The notes under the pieces: generated by a model
What the model was told of the DNA's origin: nothing
Database searches by the model: none
Seen by the model: the letters and a program-made list of their open reading frames with translations, nothing else
Source: Jiulongibacter sediminis
GTDB lineage: Bacteria; Bacteroidota; Bacteroidia; Cytophagales; Spirosomataceae
DNA: 64,000 nucleotides
Assembly (NCBI RefSeq): GCF_001306455.1
Contig: NZ_LGTQ01000012.1
Span: forward strand, 248,001-312,000
Reading direction: 5' to 3'
Made by a program: the position numbers and the translations under genes
Shown here: piece after piece, positions 17,401-25,609 of the stretch
How positions within the stretch are numbered: the stretch's first letter is position 1
Layout: every line of letters begins with the position of its first letter

Positions 17401-17852
17401 AAAATGTCGCAGAAATTCTGATTTGAAAAACGAATTATCCGGTTTCTGTCTTCAAGCAGAATCCCGTTTTTAAGATTAGTGATTAGGGATGTTAAGACAC
17501 TTTCAGCACTCTTTCTGTTCTTAATTTCTTCGTTTATCAGATTAGCAAGACCTACAATGTCTTGATCAATGACGTCAACTTTTACCTCACTTATTTCATT
17601 TACCGCATCTACTAAAGACTTGATAGAAAGTTCTTTTTTATCAAGCTCCCGGCTTAACCTGACATTGACCTCCTGATATTCATTTTCGCTAATTTCAAAG
17701 GCTCTGTCAGCCATATTCCTCGCTTTCTCCAGGGAGTCATAGGTATTACTGACATCCTGAAGGAACTTCGTTATGTCTTCCTGTGTAAGACTTTCAGGGC
17801 CATTGGGCCATAGTTTCTGGATTTGCCTTTGAAGCAGGCTATTGTAACTCAT
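14472..17852 (-). CDS. Hybrid sensor histidine kinase: coiled coil, 4 PAS, HisKA, HATPase, REC, HPt
   Basis: 1126 residues with no membrane segment, so cytoplasmic. The N-terminal 100 residues (QRQIQKLWPNG, then a long helix ELDKKELSIKSLVDAVNEI) resemble the opening of FIST-partner kinases of the NahK kind. Four PAS domains follow between about 115 and 610 (last block YRIIQKDGSIQWVIDRG and IGTHIDISEQ). The HisKA phosphorylation His is in FLANMSHEMRTPMNAIVGM; HATPase boxes are NAIKFTHKG, DTGIGM and GGTGLGMSI; the receiver Asp is in PDLVLMDVQMPNMDG; and the C-terminal HPt His is in KLAHKIKPSLDNM. The gene overlaps the upstream FIST gene by 14 bp, so the two are translationally coupled. It should relay phosphate His-Asp-His to a separate receiver, most likely RR1 encoded just upstream at 19110 or the receiver at 31495. 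Confidence 0.95.
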   Translation of the reverse strand: MSYNSLLQRQIQKLWPNGPESLTQEDITKFLQDVSNTYDSLEKARNMADRAFEISENEYQEVNVRLSRELDKKELSIKSLVDAVNEISEVKVDVIDQDIVGLANLINEEIKNRKSAESVLTSLITNLKNGILLEDRNRIIRFSNQNFCDIFKIPSPDLIQGQDCSNTAQDVKHFFKDPESFAAHVEKCVESKELILAENFELADGRSFLLDYIPVYLENIYDGHLWSYTEITENRKKELAIAENERKNRLIMNAALDAIITIDKKSLVNFWNPQAEKIFGWSVEEAVGKPLHQLIIPRVHHEGHRKGMENFISSGHGPVLNKQIELPALHKDGHEISIELYILPIGQGEDMFFCSFIRDITERKHILEEKERLSLVASANENGVVFVNNNERIVWCNEGFKRMTGYSETEILEGIPLEMFIGPKTNQEELLSLLKYFHEGASISTEIILYRKDGSSFWVRAKGQNLAGAENYFFMLEDITQEKETQTRLKEYDEKLKIALNNVGDNYWEHDFVSDETVFLSPGDKFLGFEPGEIGDDKASFWWSRVHPDDLAILDNLDNEYKNKKRKRHNCEYRIIQKDGSIQWVIDRGVVIEFDENDRPLRIIGTHIDISEQKKLERELIEAKEIAESSTKAKEIFLANMSHEMRTPMNAIVGMANQLKKTALNENQEFYTNTIGSSADNLLVIINDILDLSKIEAGELTIEQIGFEPSKVIGSVMQSMMYRAEEKGLYFINSYCDLRLAPILIGDPYRINQIFLNLISNAIKFTHKGGIDVQCHVTEDNDSTQIVEGRVIDTGIGMDPAFKDRIFQKFKQEDDSVTRKFGGTGLGMSICKELVELMGGEIGVESEKGKGTMVYFRIPMTKGSESDLPRKEKKDFDSSLLDNKTILVTDDNEMNRLVASTILKNYNVNVLEANDGLECIEMIRTHQPDLVLMDVQMPNMDGLEATRLIRSEISKTLPVIALTALALKGEEVKFREAGMNDYVLKPFQEESLLEVICDLIESPSKEITEESHGRSIASDQLFSLENLQSIGDEAFVKRMADMFVNLSQQNMKEMKEAYRVGDFVRLGKLAHKIKPSLDNMAIHSLTNIIRDVEKNAVNYGKSEQLEGLLEEIEGVLNKVIEELKKR

Positions 17853-18969
17853 AGAATGTGGTGATTGTCATGGTCTGATTGTGAAGCTGACAGTCTCCTC
17901 CTTCATTAAACGGAGAAATTTCACCATACGCGTAAAAACCTAAAACAGGAACATTCGTACCTAAGGTCTGTCTTACAGCTTCAATCTCATCTTCTACACG
18001 AGGGCCCAGAACGAGCTTTCTACCTACACAGCTCACCAGCAAAGCAAACGAATCATCTGGCAGACCATCCTTAGCGGAAAGTACGGCTGCGTTAGAGGCC
18101 GCTATTCTCAAGCGATCAAAATTAGCCCGCATGAGCCGGACACTGGATCCTTCAGGTACATCTCCGGCAAAAACCATGCTCTTTTCTTCTTCATTGACAG
18201 AGAGTATAGTTCTTACCACAGGCTTGTCCAGACCCGGTATAATCACTGAAAGTGGATACAAAAGAGCGGCTCCGGGCAGCTCTTTTGCCTCATCGCCTAA
18301 ATACTTTTTATAAAGGTCTAAGGCATTTTCACCATCTATCTCATACAAAACATTGGCTTCAGCTTTTGTAATTTTTCGTTCAAGTCCGAAGTTATCCCAA
18401 CCTCCCTGTGAACCATGAGCCACCTTGAGCTTGTCTCCGTAGAAGCCCAAAACCAGAATTTTCCCTTCCTCAGGTGACGCATTCAGACCTACCAAAGTAG
18501 ATTCAAAATCATAGCCATCTCCTGCCAAGCCTCCGGTTACAAGAACCTCAGCCGTTGAAAGCCCTTTTACCAATTCGCTTCCATTGACCTGAGAGCCATC
18601 AGAAAAAACCATAATGTATTGAAGACCGTCTGAAGGCAGCTCATTGGCAAGAAACTGTCCTGCAGAAAAACTGCTGTCATGATCCGCAATTGAAGTACTT
18701 ACACTTCTTATTTCTGTCGAATCAAACTGAATAGCCGCAGCAACAAGAGAATTATCATAGACTGCCGATTGTAAAATTTCTCCCGACGTGCTACAAATAC
18801 TTATTTCGGCCTTTGGGAATTTCTCACGGAGGGAGTCATAGACCTTGTTTTGAGCAATTTGTTCTTTACCACCAAAACAAAGGACGAGATCAGCTTCCTG
18901 ACCATCCATATCTTTAGAACCCCGGGTTTGCCAGCTTCCGCCTGAATATTTATATTGAGTTGACTTCAT
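17839..18969 (-). CDS. FIST-domain sensor protein
   Basis: 376 residues with both FIST_N and FIST_C. FIST_N includes DLVLCFGGKE and ISICSTSGEILQSAVYDNS, then VLVTGGLAGDGYDF; FIST_C ends with the diagnostic PVLGFYAYGEISPF and LHNQTMTITTF. FIST proteins are soluble ligand sensors; the best-studied group, NosP, binds heme and nitric oxide and acts on a kinase encoded beside it. Here the gene overlaps the hybrid kinase gene by 14 bp, the same arrangement. Whether this copy binds heme or another ligand such as an amino acid cannot be told from sequence. A degenerate sigma-54 promoter and two ATTCCA-type sites precede it, suggesting feedback by the response regulator gene just upstream. Confidence 0.9.
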   Translation of the reverse strand: MKSTQYKYSGGSWQTRGSKDMDGQEADLVLCFGGKEQIAQNKVYDSLREKFPKAEISICSTSGEILQSAVYDNSLVAAAIQFDSTEIRSVSTSIADHDSSFSAGQFLANELPSDGLQYIMVFSDGSQVNGSELVKGLSTAEVLVTGGLAGDGYDFESTLVGLNASPEEGKILVLGFYGDKLKVAHGSQGGWDNFGLERKITKAEANVLYEIDGENALDLYKKYLGDEAKELPGAALLYPLSVIIPGLDKPVVRTILSVNEEEKSMVFAGDVPEGSSVRLMRANFDRLRIAASNAAVLSAKDGLPDDSFALLVSCVGRKLVLGPRVEDEIEAVRQTLGTNVPVLGFYAYGEISPFNEGGDCQLHNQTMTITTFYELQ

Positions 18970-19003
18970 TTAAGAATGAATATATTTTCACAATTGGTGC
19001 TAA

Positions 19004-19019
19004 AACCAAAACTATTCCA
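19004..19019 (-). promoter_or_regulatory. Degenerate sigma-54 promoter of the FIST/kinase operon
   Basis: The minus strand reads TGGAATAGTTTTGGTT, GG-N10-G with imperfect -24 and -12 boxes. On its own it would be weak. Its support is position: it lies 64 and 84 bp downstream of the two ATTCCA dyads and about 35 bp upstream of the FIST start, the same layout as at 20599 and 31914. Confidence 0.45.
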
Positions 19020-19073
19020 ACAAAACCAACCAACTTAAAACAAATGAGTTACGCCGGACCCCACGAATCTCAA

Positions 19074-19110
19074 ATTCCACAAAACGGAAAAACATTCCAA
19101 AAAATGGAAT
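19074..19110. promoter_or_regulatory. Paired upstream activator sites, ATTCCA-N5-TGGAAT type
   Basis: The perfect dyad ATTCCA-AAAAA-TGGAAT (19094-19110) and the imperfect ATTCCA-CAAAA-CGGAAA (19074-19090) are 20 bp apart. They fill the space between the stop of the RR1 gene and the FIST promoter. The likely ligand is phosphorylated RR1. Confidence 0.75.
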
Positions 19111-20456
19111 CACGAAATTTCCCCGTCTTTCATCATTTTGTAAATGGTACTCTTTCCAATATCAAGGTCAGCAGCCGTTTTTAAGACATCGCCCTCATTC
19201 TTTTCAAGGTAGTATTGGATGATATCACAGGTATGTTCACGCAAGGTTTTATTCCCCCTTACGAACAGCTTCTCCTTTTGAGAAGAGAGATAAGTAATAT
19301 CTGACTCTTGAATAAGATGATCAGAGCAAATGACTGCCGCCAAGTCTACCGTAGCTTTAAGTTCTCTCACATTTCCGGGAAAGCTGTAATTCATCAGCTT
19401 TTTAGCCGCACCGTCAGAAATGCGTATTTGTTTGGTTTTATTTTCTTTGACAAATCCCTCCAGGAAGTGATTAGTCAGAATCAACACATCGCCGCCCCTT
19501 TCTCTCAAAGGAGGCAGGTTGATTGGCATACCAATTAAACGGAAATACAGATCCTCCCTGAAATTACCTTGTCGTACTTCTTCTTTAAGGTCTTTATGGG
19601 TTGCCGTAATTATTCGAATATCTAAAGGGACTACCTCACTACCTCCCACTCGCACAACCTCGCGTTCCTGCAAAACCCGAAGAAGTTTACTTTGAAGATT
19701 AAGATCCAGTTCAGCGATTTCATCCAAAAATATAGTTCCACCATTGGCTTCTTCAAACTTTCCGATTTTACGACCGACCGCCCCGGTAAAAGCTCCTTTT
19801 TCATGTCCGAAAAGCTCACTTTCAATCAGCTCCTTGGGAATTGCCCCCATGTTCACCGGAATAAACTTCTTACGCCTACGGCTGCCATTAAAGTGAATTG
19901 CTTTGGCCACCAACTCCTTTCCGGTACCGGTTTCACCAGTAATAGAGACATTTATGTTGGTCTCAATGGCCTTATTCATCAAAGCAAAAACTTTCTTTAA
20001 CGCCGGGCTTTGACCAATAAGCGATTTTTCAAACGAATACTTTTGACCCAACTCTTCTCTCAGGGTCTCTACTTCTTCTTTCAGACTTAGATTCTCCCTG
20101 ATTCTCAGGATACTATTCCAGAGAAAATCTTTGGTATTTTCATCCTTAACAAGATAGTCTGCAACACCCATCTTCATCATCCCTACGGCCACCTTAATAT
20201 CTTCCTGTGAACTAATCACAATCATTGGCACCTTGGCATCAACCTTTCGGATAGCTTTGTACAGGTCATCTCCTGTCATGTCAGGAAGAGAAAAGTCAAT
20301 GGTAATCAAATCAGGTCGTTGGTGCAAAGAAGAAAGGCACTCCTTACCAGTCTCAAAGATGATCACCTCATAATCGGGATTGAGACTTAAATGGTATGAA
20401 AGCACCTCCCGGTACCAGGGGTCATCTTCTACGACAAAAATTTTGAATGAATTCAT
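19110..20456 (-). CDS. NtrC-type sigma-54-dependent response regulator (RR1)
   Basis: 448 residues from the Met at 20456 ([19 protein letters not shown]), chosen because the receiver begins there and a -7 element lies at 20481-20488; the frame runs back to 20510. The receiver has its acidic pocket EDD and the phosphoacceptor Asp in [14 protein letters not shown]. The AAA+ domain has Walker A GETGTGKE, the sigma-54-contacting loop GAFTGA intact, Walker [10 protein letters not shown] and the R-finger region FREDLYFRL. The C-terminal Fis-type helix-turn-helix is [18 protein letters not shown]. It should activate sigma-54 promoters when phosphorylated by the FIST-partner kinase encoded next to it. 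ATTCCA-type sites occur on both sides of the gene, at 19074-19110 and 20511-20545. Confidence 0.95.
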   Translation of the reverse strand: MNSFKIFVVEDDPWYREVLSYHLSLNPDYEVIIFETGKECLSSLHQRPDLITIDFSLPDMTGDDLYKAIRKVDAKVPMIVISSQEDIKVAVGMMKMGVADYLVKDENTKDFLWNSILRIRENLSLKEEVETLREELGQKYSFEKSLIGQSPALKKVFALMNKAIETNINVSITGETGTGKELVAKAIHFNGSRRRKKFIPVNMGAIPKELIESELFGHEKGAFTGAVGRKIGKFEEANGGTIFLDEIAELDLNLQSKLLRVLQEREVVRVGGSEVVPLDIRIITATHKDLKEEVRQGNFREDLYFRLIGMPINLPPLRERGGDVLILTNHFLEGFVKENKTKQIRISDGAAKKLMNYSFPGNVRELKATVDLAAVICSDHLIQESDITYLSSQKEKLFVRGNKTLREHTCDIIQYYLEKNEGDVLKTAADLDIGKSTIYKMMKDGEIS

Positions 20457-20480
20457 TGGGCAGACTTTAGAATAGTTCAT

Positions 20481-20488
20481 CAAATATA
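20481..20488 (-). promoter_or_regulatory. TAnnTTTG -7 element of the RR1 gene
   Basis: The minus strand reads TATATTTG, a perfect Bacteroidota -7 box 25 bp before the RR1 start codon. The distal ATTCCA-type half-site at 20511-20527 would sit at its -33 region, allowing autoregulation. Confidence 0.5.
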
Positions 20489-20510
20489 CGAATTTCCAGA
20501 TAATACACAC

Positions 20511-20545
20511 TATCTCAATTATGGAATTTGTCCATTTTTTGGAAT
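20511..20545. promoter_or_regulatory. Upstream activator sites of the glycan operon, ATTCCA-N5-TGGAAT type
   Basis: The proximal site TGTCCA-TTTTT-TGGAAT (20529-20545) keeps the dyad core with two mismatches. The distal one keeps only the right half TGGAAT (20522-20527). Centres are 63 and 81 bp upstream of the -24 GG at 20600. Confidence 0.65.
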
Positions 20546-20598
20546 ATATTTTATTGCCAAAAAATCATCAACCCCTTATTATAAGATACTTAACCCTG

Positions 20599-20614
20599 TG
20601 GCACATACTTTGAA
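20599..20614 (+). promoter_or_regulatory. Sigma-54 promoter of the glycan operon
   Basis: TGGCAC-ATACT-TTGAA: perfect -24 box, GG-N10-GA spacing, one mismatch in the -12 box. The predicted transcript starts about 23 nt before the ATG at 20648. RR1-type sites lie upstream. Confidence 0.8.
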
Positions 20615-20647
20615 ATCCAATTGGCACAAGATAAAACGTAATTATAA

Positions 20648-21499
20648 ATGAATACTAATAACACCGCCCTTGGGGGAAGCCCTGCCTATCATTACGCCAT
20701 GGTTGTTCCTTGTTATAACGAGGAAACGCGGTTTCCGGCAACTGATTTCGGGAGATTTCTCGATGCAAACTCAAACACTCTTTTATGCCTCGTCAACGAT
20801 GGCAGTAAGGATAAGACTCTCGAAGCCTTAAAGCACTTCCAGTCGCTTTACCCATCAAAGGTTGAAGTTCTTAATCTGCAAAAAAATAGTGGCAAATCGG
20901 AAGCCGTAAGAAGTGGAATCAATCACATCTTCAACAATTTCAGAAATATTGGCCTGATTGGTTTTTTGGATGCCGACCTGGCCACCAAACCAGAGGAGTG
21001 GGTTCTGATGGCCAACTATCTTGACGAACATAGCCGCTATGGAGCCATAGTAGGCAGCAGAATCCCAAGACTTGGAGCTGATATTGAAAGAAAAGATAAC
21101 CGCTCTGTTCTCAGCAATATAGTTAAGACTTTTATCCGACTGATTCTCAGAACGAATTTTCAGGACACCCAGTGCGGAGCGAAAATTTTCCATCGTAGCC
21201 TTGTTCCTTCTCTGTTCGGGTCAAACTTTAATACCCCATGGCTTTTTGATGTTGAGATTTTTATGCGGCTAAAGAAAAAATTTGGCGGCAACAGCCTTAG
21301 AAAAGGAGTCCTCGAATATCCACTCCTCTACTGGTCAGAAATTGGCGATTCCAAATTGAAGCTAAAAGACTCTGTCAGAATCCCTTTGCAATTACTGATG
21401 ATGTATTTCCAGTACAACTGGTCAGACAAATTCAAAACGAAATCAGGCTACAGCATTTTTGACAAAAAGCATGGTCTCATGCTTAAAAACTACAATTAA
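20648..21499 (+). CDS. Family 2 glycosyltransferase, polyprenyl-phosphate sugar synthase type
   Basis: 283 residues, no membrane helix. The GT-A fold is clear: AMVVPCYNEETRFP at the start, LCLVNDGSKDKT, NSGKSEAVRSGI, the metal-binding GFLDADLATKPEEW, then NFQDTQCGAKIFHRSL and PWLFDVEIFMRL. This is the DPM1/DPG-synthase subgroup, which moves a sugar from a nucleotide donor to polyprenyl phosphate. With the mannose-1-phosphate guanylyltransferase gene next to it and GtrA at the operon end, the likely product is polyprenyl-phosphate mannose used on the periplasmic side. First gene of a seven-gene operon with short or overlapping junctions. Confidence 0.9.
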   Translation: MNTNNTALGGSPAYHYAMVVPCYNEETRFPATDFGRFLDANSNTLLCLVNDGSKDKTLEALKHFQSLYPSKVEVLNLQKNSGKSEAVRSGINHIFNNFRNIGLIGFLDADLATKPEEWVLMANYLDEHSRYGAIVGSRIPRLGADIERKDNRSVLSNIVKTFIRLILRTNFQDTQCGAKIFHRSLVPSLFGSNFNTPWLFDVEIFMRLKKKFGGNSLRKGVLEYPLLYWSEIGDSKLKLKDSVRIPLQLLMMYFQYNWSDKFKTKSGYSIFDKKHGLMLKNYN

Positions 21500-21519
21500 G
21501 AATTAACGATACTATCAAG

Positions 21520-22599
21520 ATGAACAAGAATCACTACGTCGCTATAATGGCTGGTGGAGTTGGAAGCAGATTCTGGCCTGTCAGCAAAAGCACCTACCCT
21601 AAGCAGTTTCTGGATATTTTAAATACCGGAAGATCATTTCTTCAGGCTACTTATGACCGTTTTGCCAAATTCACACCAGTAGAAAACATCTACATTGTTA
21701 CCTCTGAAGAATATGTCTCATTGGTAGAAAGTCAGTTACCACAACTGGCAAAAGGCAATATCCTGGGCGAGCCGGAGCGAAAAAATACGGCACCTTGCAT
21801 TGCTTACGTGTCGCATAAAGTTCATGCTGAAAATCCGGAGGCCAATATGATCATTGCTCCCAGTGATCACTTGATCAAAAACGAGGAAGCTTTTGAAAAA
21901 AATTGTCTTCAGGCTCTGAGTTATACTGACCAAGGCGACTCGTTCGTCACTTTCGGGATCAAACCTTCTTATGCCAATACCGGCTACGGTTACATCGAAA
22001 CTCGGGAAGCCAACGGAGAAAATATTTCAAAGGTTAATCGATTTACCGAAAAGCCTGATCTGGAAACGGCTATCTCCTTTGTAAAGAAGAACAACTACTT
22101 CTGGAACTCCGGCATATTCGTTTGGAAAACAGAAAGCATCATTTCTGCTTTTGCCGAGCATAACCCTTCCATAAATTCTCTATTTGAGAGCATTCAAGAG
22201 ACATATAATACAGATCAGGAAAATACTGCTCTGAAAGAAATCTATTGCCAATGCGAATCCATCTCAATTGACTACGCCATTCTGGAGAAGGCAAATAACG
22301 TCTTTATGATTGAGGCCGAATTTGACTGGAGCGATTTGGGAACGTGGAATAGTGCCTGGGAAAACTTCACAAAGAATGAGCAAAAGAATGCGGTTAGCGG
22401 TAAAGAGACGGTTGTTCTGGACAGCCATAACTGCATTGTCCACTCTAATGACAAGAAGCTGGTACTTGTTGGCGGAGTTGATAACCTCATTGTGGTCAAT
22501 ACTCCTGAGGCTCTGCTGATCTGCAGCAAAGACAAAGAGCAGGACATCAAAAGCTATATCAATCAGATTAAGGGAACTGTATCAGAAACGTATTTCTAA
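21520..22599 (+). CDS. manC: Mannose-1-phosphate guanylyltransferase
   Basis: 359 residues. The nucleotidyltransferase signature is VAIMAGGVGSRFWPVSKS followed by YPKQFLDI; other family blocks are ASSDH-like IIAPSDHLIKN, YGYIETREAN, FTEKPDLETA and NYFWNSGIFVWK. It converts mannose-1-phosphate and GTP to GDP-mannose in the cytoplasm. It is the short form without a phosphomannose isomerase domain. It lies 20 bp after the GT2 gene and 4 bp before the membrane protein gene. Supply of GDP-mannose is consistent with a mannose-containing glycan made by this operon. Confidence 0.93.
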   Translation: MNKNHYVAIMAGGVGSRFWPVSKSTYPKQFLDILNTGRSFLQATYDRFAKFTPVENIYIVTSEEYVSLVESQLPQLAKGNILGEPERKNTAPCIAYVSHKVHAENPEANMIIAPSDHLIKNEEAFEKNCLQALSYTDQGDSFVTFGIKPSYANTGYGYIETREANGENISKVNRFTEKPDLETAISFVKKNNYFWNSGIFVWKTESIISAFAEHNPSINSLFESIQETYNTDQENTALKEIYCQCESISIDYAILEKANNVFMIEAEFDWSDLGTWNSAWENFTKNEQKNAVSGKETVVLDSHNCIVHSNDKKLVLVGGVDNLIVVNTPEALLICSKDKEQDIKSYINQIKGTVSETYF

Positions 22600-22603
22600 T
22601 CAG

Positions 22604-25600
22604 ATGAATAAAGGCAAATACAATATCTGGGAAGACTACTACGGCAAGAAGCTCTTGCTGGTAGCCATGATTTTATCATTGCTCACTCATGGGGTAATCA
22701 TGTATTACACGCTTCCTGGCACGTATGATGCCTTTGTTCATATGTTTTTCGCTGATCATTATGCAAGGTTCTGGTTTGAACCATGGGACTACCGCTGGTA
22801 TACCGGTTTTCTGACGGTAAGTTACCCTCCTTTGGTTCATCAGCTTATTGGGCTATTGAGCAAAGCATTTCCGTTAAAAGTAGCCTTTGCCATTTTTGCC
22901 AATGGAATTATGCTAATTCTGATCGTCGGAGTTTACCGTTTCTCAAAAATTTTCTTTGATAAGATGACGGCCGGAATCGCCGCTATTCTGACTGTCGTGC
23001 TTTCCTCTATAGTAGAAACGCTACATGTTTACGGTCAAATGCCCACACTCACGGGACTTGCCTTCCTATTGAATGCTCTCCCTTTTTTGTATCAATACAT
23101 CGTAAAAAGATCTCCCGTTTATCTGGTCATGGCGATGAGCTTTCTGGCAGTTACCATAAGCTCACACCACGTCACAGCCATTTTCGGGATGGTGTTCTTT
23201 ATTGCACCCACTCTTTTTATGGCAGCTGCTGATGGGCCTTCAAAGGGCGATACTAAAAAGAGAATCGGACTATTTTTGTTGTCAGTAGTTAAATCAGCAT
23301 GGGATAGAAAAAAAGAACTGATTTTATTCGGCACTATAATGATTGTCATGGCCGTAGGTCTGATTTTCCCATACTGGTACTGGAGCAAAACTGACCCTAT
23401 CACTCAGGTTTCTATTCCTCACGGATCGCGGGATAACTTTTTTGAGAAAACCTCCTCAGGTCTAATCTTCTACATTATACCTCTAATGCTGGTTTTTGCT
23501 TTGCTACCGGCTATCAGTTATAACATCACCAGGCAAAAGCGTTACATCGGGTGGGCTGTTTCCTTTTATCTGTGCCTGCTTTTAGGCAGTGGTGGAACCA
23601 CCCCAATTCCAAAAATGATGCTTGGAGAGAACGCTTTCAATATTCTCACGCTTGACCGTTTCGGTTTCTGGGCATCTATAATGGCCATCCCATTCATGGC
23701 TAAATTCATTTATTCGTTTCTGGCCGGACCCGTTCGCGATTTTTGGGTTGAAAACTTCGGCAGTAAAGTTCACTTTATCATCACAGGAGTATCGGGTTTC
23801 ACGTATTTCATTTTCATTATTTTCATCTTTCATCTTGGAAGTTTCAGACCTCTTCAGCCCAAAGAAGTTGATATTGACCCCATCATCAATTTCCTCAATA
23901 GAGACGAACATATGCGTTGGCGTTTTCTGACGCTGGGTTTTGGTGACCAAATGGCCTGGCTGAGTTCAAATTCTTTGGCCGCCACGGTTGATGGTAATTA
24001 TCATTCGGCAAGAAGACTCCCTGAATTAACTACAAGACCCGTAGAACGTCTTGAAAATGCGAAGTTTAACGGTGAAGCAGGATTGGCCTCCTTAAACGAT
24101 TTTCTAACAAAAGCCGAAAAATACAGTCTGAAGTATGTTTTCAGTAACGACCGCTATTATGATCCGCTGCTTTATTACAGCGGCTGGGACCGTACCATAC
24201 GACTGGAGAACGGCATCATGGTTTGGGAAAAGGGTAACATTTCCACCATCAAGCCGGTAACCCCAAAAGAAATACATCCGGTACTGAAAATCACCTGGGG
24301 TACCTTCCCGGTGATGAGCCTGATAGTCGCTATAGGTCTGACGATTTTTTACTTAAAAAAGTATAAAGACAAAGACTATTTCAGTTCTGTTCCGGAAACG
24401 AGTCATTATTATCCGATTGCCGCCGTATACGGATCATCGTTACTACCAGCGATCATCTTTTCGGGCCTTCTTCTGTACCAAATTAAAGAGCTTTTGTTTC
24501 TTGATGAGCAGAAAGACCCGGAAACCACCGTTCTGAACTTTTATAATCATCTTGATTTTCAACGCTTTGAAACGGCCTTCGGATTTTATAAACCCACCCC
24601 AACGTATACACTTGATCAGTATCTGCTGGAGAAGTCAGTTAATGACGGCGGCCTTCTGCCTTCGTATGCTAAACTTGACAGTATCTCAACGGTTAACCTT
24701 AACCTGGAAAGCGATAAAGCAGCAGTGCAGGTAAATACCTACTGGCGAACTTCAATGGGTATTCTGGCTGAAACGGATACTCTGAATCTGGAGAAAATCA
24801 AGAAAAGCTGGTATATCATCCCAGAGTCGGTTGTGCCTGAAATTCCACCCTATCAAATGAGAAGCTATACGTTCACTTTGTACAAAAAGCAGGGCAAACG
24901 CGTAATCAGTAGCTTCCCGACCGTAAAAGACGATTTGATCAAAAAAGCATTTGCAGGCTATCAAAAAGCCAACCTGATCCAGAACGAAGATCAACTCTAC
25001 ATTACCGGTCAATTTCTAAATGCGGATGATATCCCAATAAATGTCGCCTTAAAGGCTGAAGTTGAGGCAGACTCTGGAAAGATATACACCTACTATCCTG
25101 AAAAAGAATTTCAGTACAATTTATGGCCAAAGGCCTCGACCTATTTTCAGATCAATTTTACCGCATCTGACTCATTAACGCTTTCAAAAATCAAAAGCAT
25201 AAAACTCTATGCCGATACTGACGTCAGCCAAAACGGATACATCCATGGTGGAACCATTGGGGTAAAACAAGAATCGGTAGCTGACAATAAAGCGATGCTA
25301 CAGGTAAACATGTACAACGAACTGAGCACCGACATCAACATTCCCGGAGTTTTACTGGCTGAAGAAGATAAGGACGGGGTCATCAGAAAAGTACAGCTCA
25401 CCACCCACAGGCGGGCGGTAAGAAGTGGTCTCCACATTGACTTCGATGCCGAATTCGAGAAAGTCGAGAACGTAACCACTGTGGTATCCAAAGTCCCGAT
25501 TCAGCTGTTTGTTAACGGATCAGGAAGGAAAATGATCAAATCCGAGAAAAAAGCCGGTATCCATGCTCTTCCTCATTGTTTCATTTCACAGGAAATATAT

Positions 25601-25609
25601 CTGCAGTAA
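22604..25609 (+). CDS. Large polytopic membrane protein, GT-C / PTPS-related type
   Basis: 1001 residues. The N-terminal half has about ten or more membrane segments with the acidic first loop YDAFVHMFFADHYARFWF and FLTVSYPPLVHQLIG, which match the GT-C-like 6-pyruvoyl-tetrahydropterin-synthase-related membrane family. A soluble insert lies at about 430-550, another membrane pair at about 565-630, and a soluble C-terminal domain of about 370 residues follows. I infer a periplasmic-side glycosyltransferase using a polyprenyl-linked donor made by the GT2 enzyme. The stop codon overlaps the next start (TAATG). The long C-terminal domain is not one I recognise and may contact the two anchored proteins encoded next. 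Confidence 0.75.
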   Translation: MNKGKYNIWEDYYGKKLLLVAMILSLLTHGVIMYYTLPGTYDAFVHMFFADHYARFWFEPWDYRWYTGFLTVSYPPLVHQLIGLLSKAFPLKVAFAIFANGIMLILIVGVYRFSKIFFDKMTAGIAAILTVVLSSIVETLHVYGQMPTLTGLAFLLNALPFLYQYIVKRSPVYLVMAMSFLAVTISSHHVTAIFGMVFFIAPTLFMAAADGPSKGDTKKRIGLFLLSVVKSAWDRKKELILFGTIMIVMAVGLIFPYWYWSKTDPITQVSIPHGSRDNFFEKTSSGLIFYIIPLMLVFALLPAISYNITRQKRYIGWAVSFYLCLLLGSGGTTPIPKMMLGENAFNILTLDRFGFWASIMAIPFMAKFIYSFLAGPVRDFWVENFGSKVHFIITGVSGFTYFIFIIFIFHLGSFRPLQPKEVDIDPIINFLNRDEHMRWRFLTLGFGDQMAWLSSNSLAATVDGNYHSARRLPELTTRPVERLENAKFNGEAGLASLNDFLTKAEKYSLKYVFSNDRYYDPLLYYSGWDRTIRLENGIMVWEKGNISTIKPVTPKEIHPVLKITWGTFPVMSLIVAIGLTIFYLKKYKDKDYFSSVPETSHYYPIAAVYGSSLLPAIIFSGLLLYQIKELLFLDEQKDPETTVLNFYNHLDFQRFETAFGFYKPTPTYTLDQYLLEKSVNDGGLLPSYAKLDSISTVNLNLESDKAAVQVNTYWRTSMGILAETDTLNLEKIKKSWYIIPESVVPEIPPYQMRSYTFTLYKKQGKRVISSFPTVKDDLIKKAFAGYQKANLIQNEDQLYITGQFLNADDIPINVALKAEVEADSGKIYTYYPEKEFQYNLWPKASTYFQINFTASDSLTLSKIKSIKLYADTDVSQNGYIHGGTIGVKQESVADNKAMLQVNMYNELSTDINIPGVLLAEEDKDGVIRKVQLTTHRRAVRSGLHIDFDAEFEKVENVTTVVSKVPIQLFVNGSGRKMIKSEKKAGIHALPHCFISQEIYLQ

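Noticed and set aside
20621-20636. Second TTGGCAC sequence just after the glycan promoter, read as another sigma-54 site
   Set aside because: It lacks a -12 GC or GA at the required distance and would leave almost no leader before the ATG at 20648.
25576-25608. Upstream start for the operon lipoprotein at 25576
   Set aside because: It would place the lipoprotein signal internally and overlap the preceding gene by 34 bp; the TAATG start gives a proper signal.
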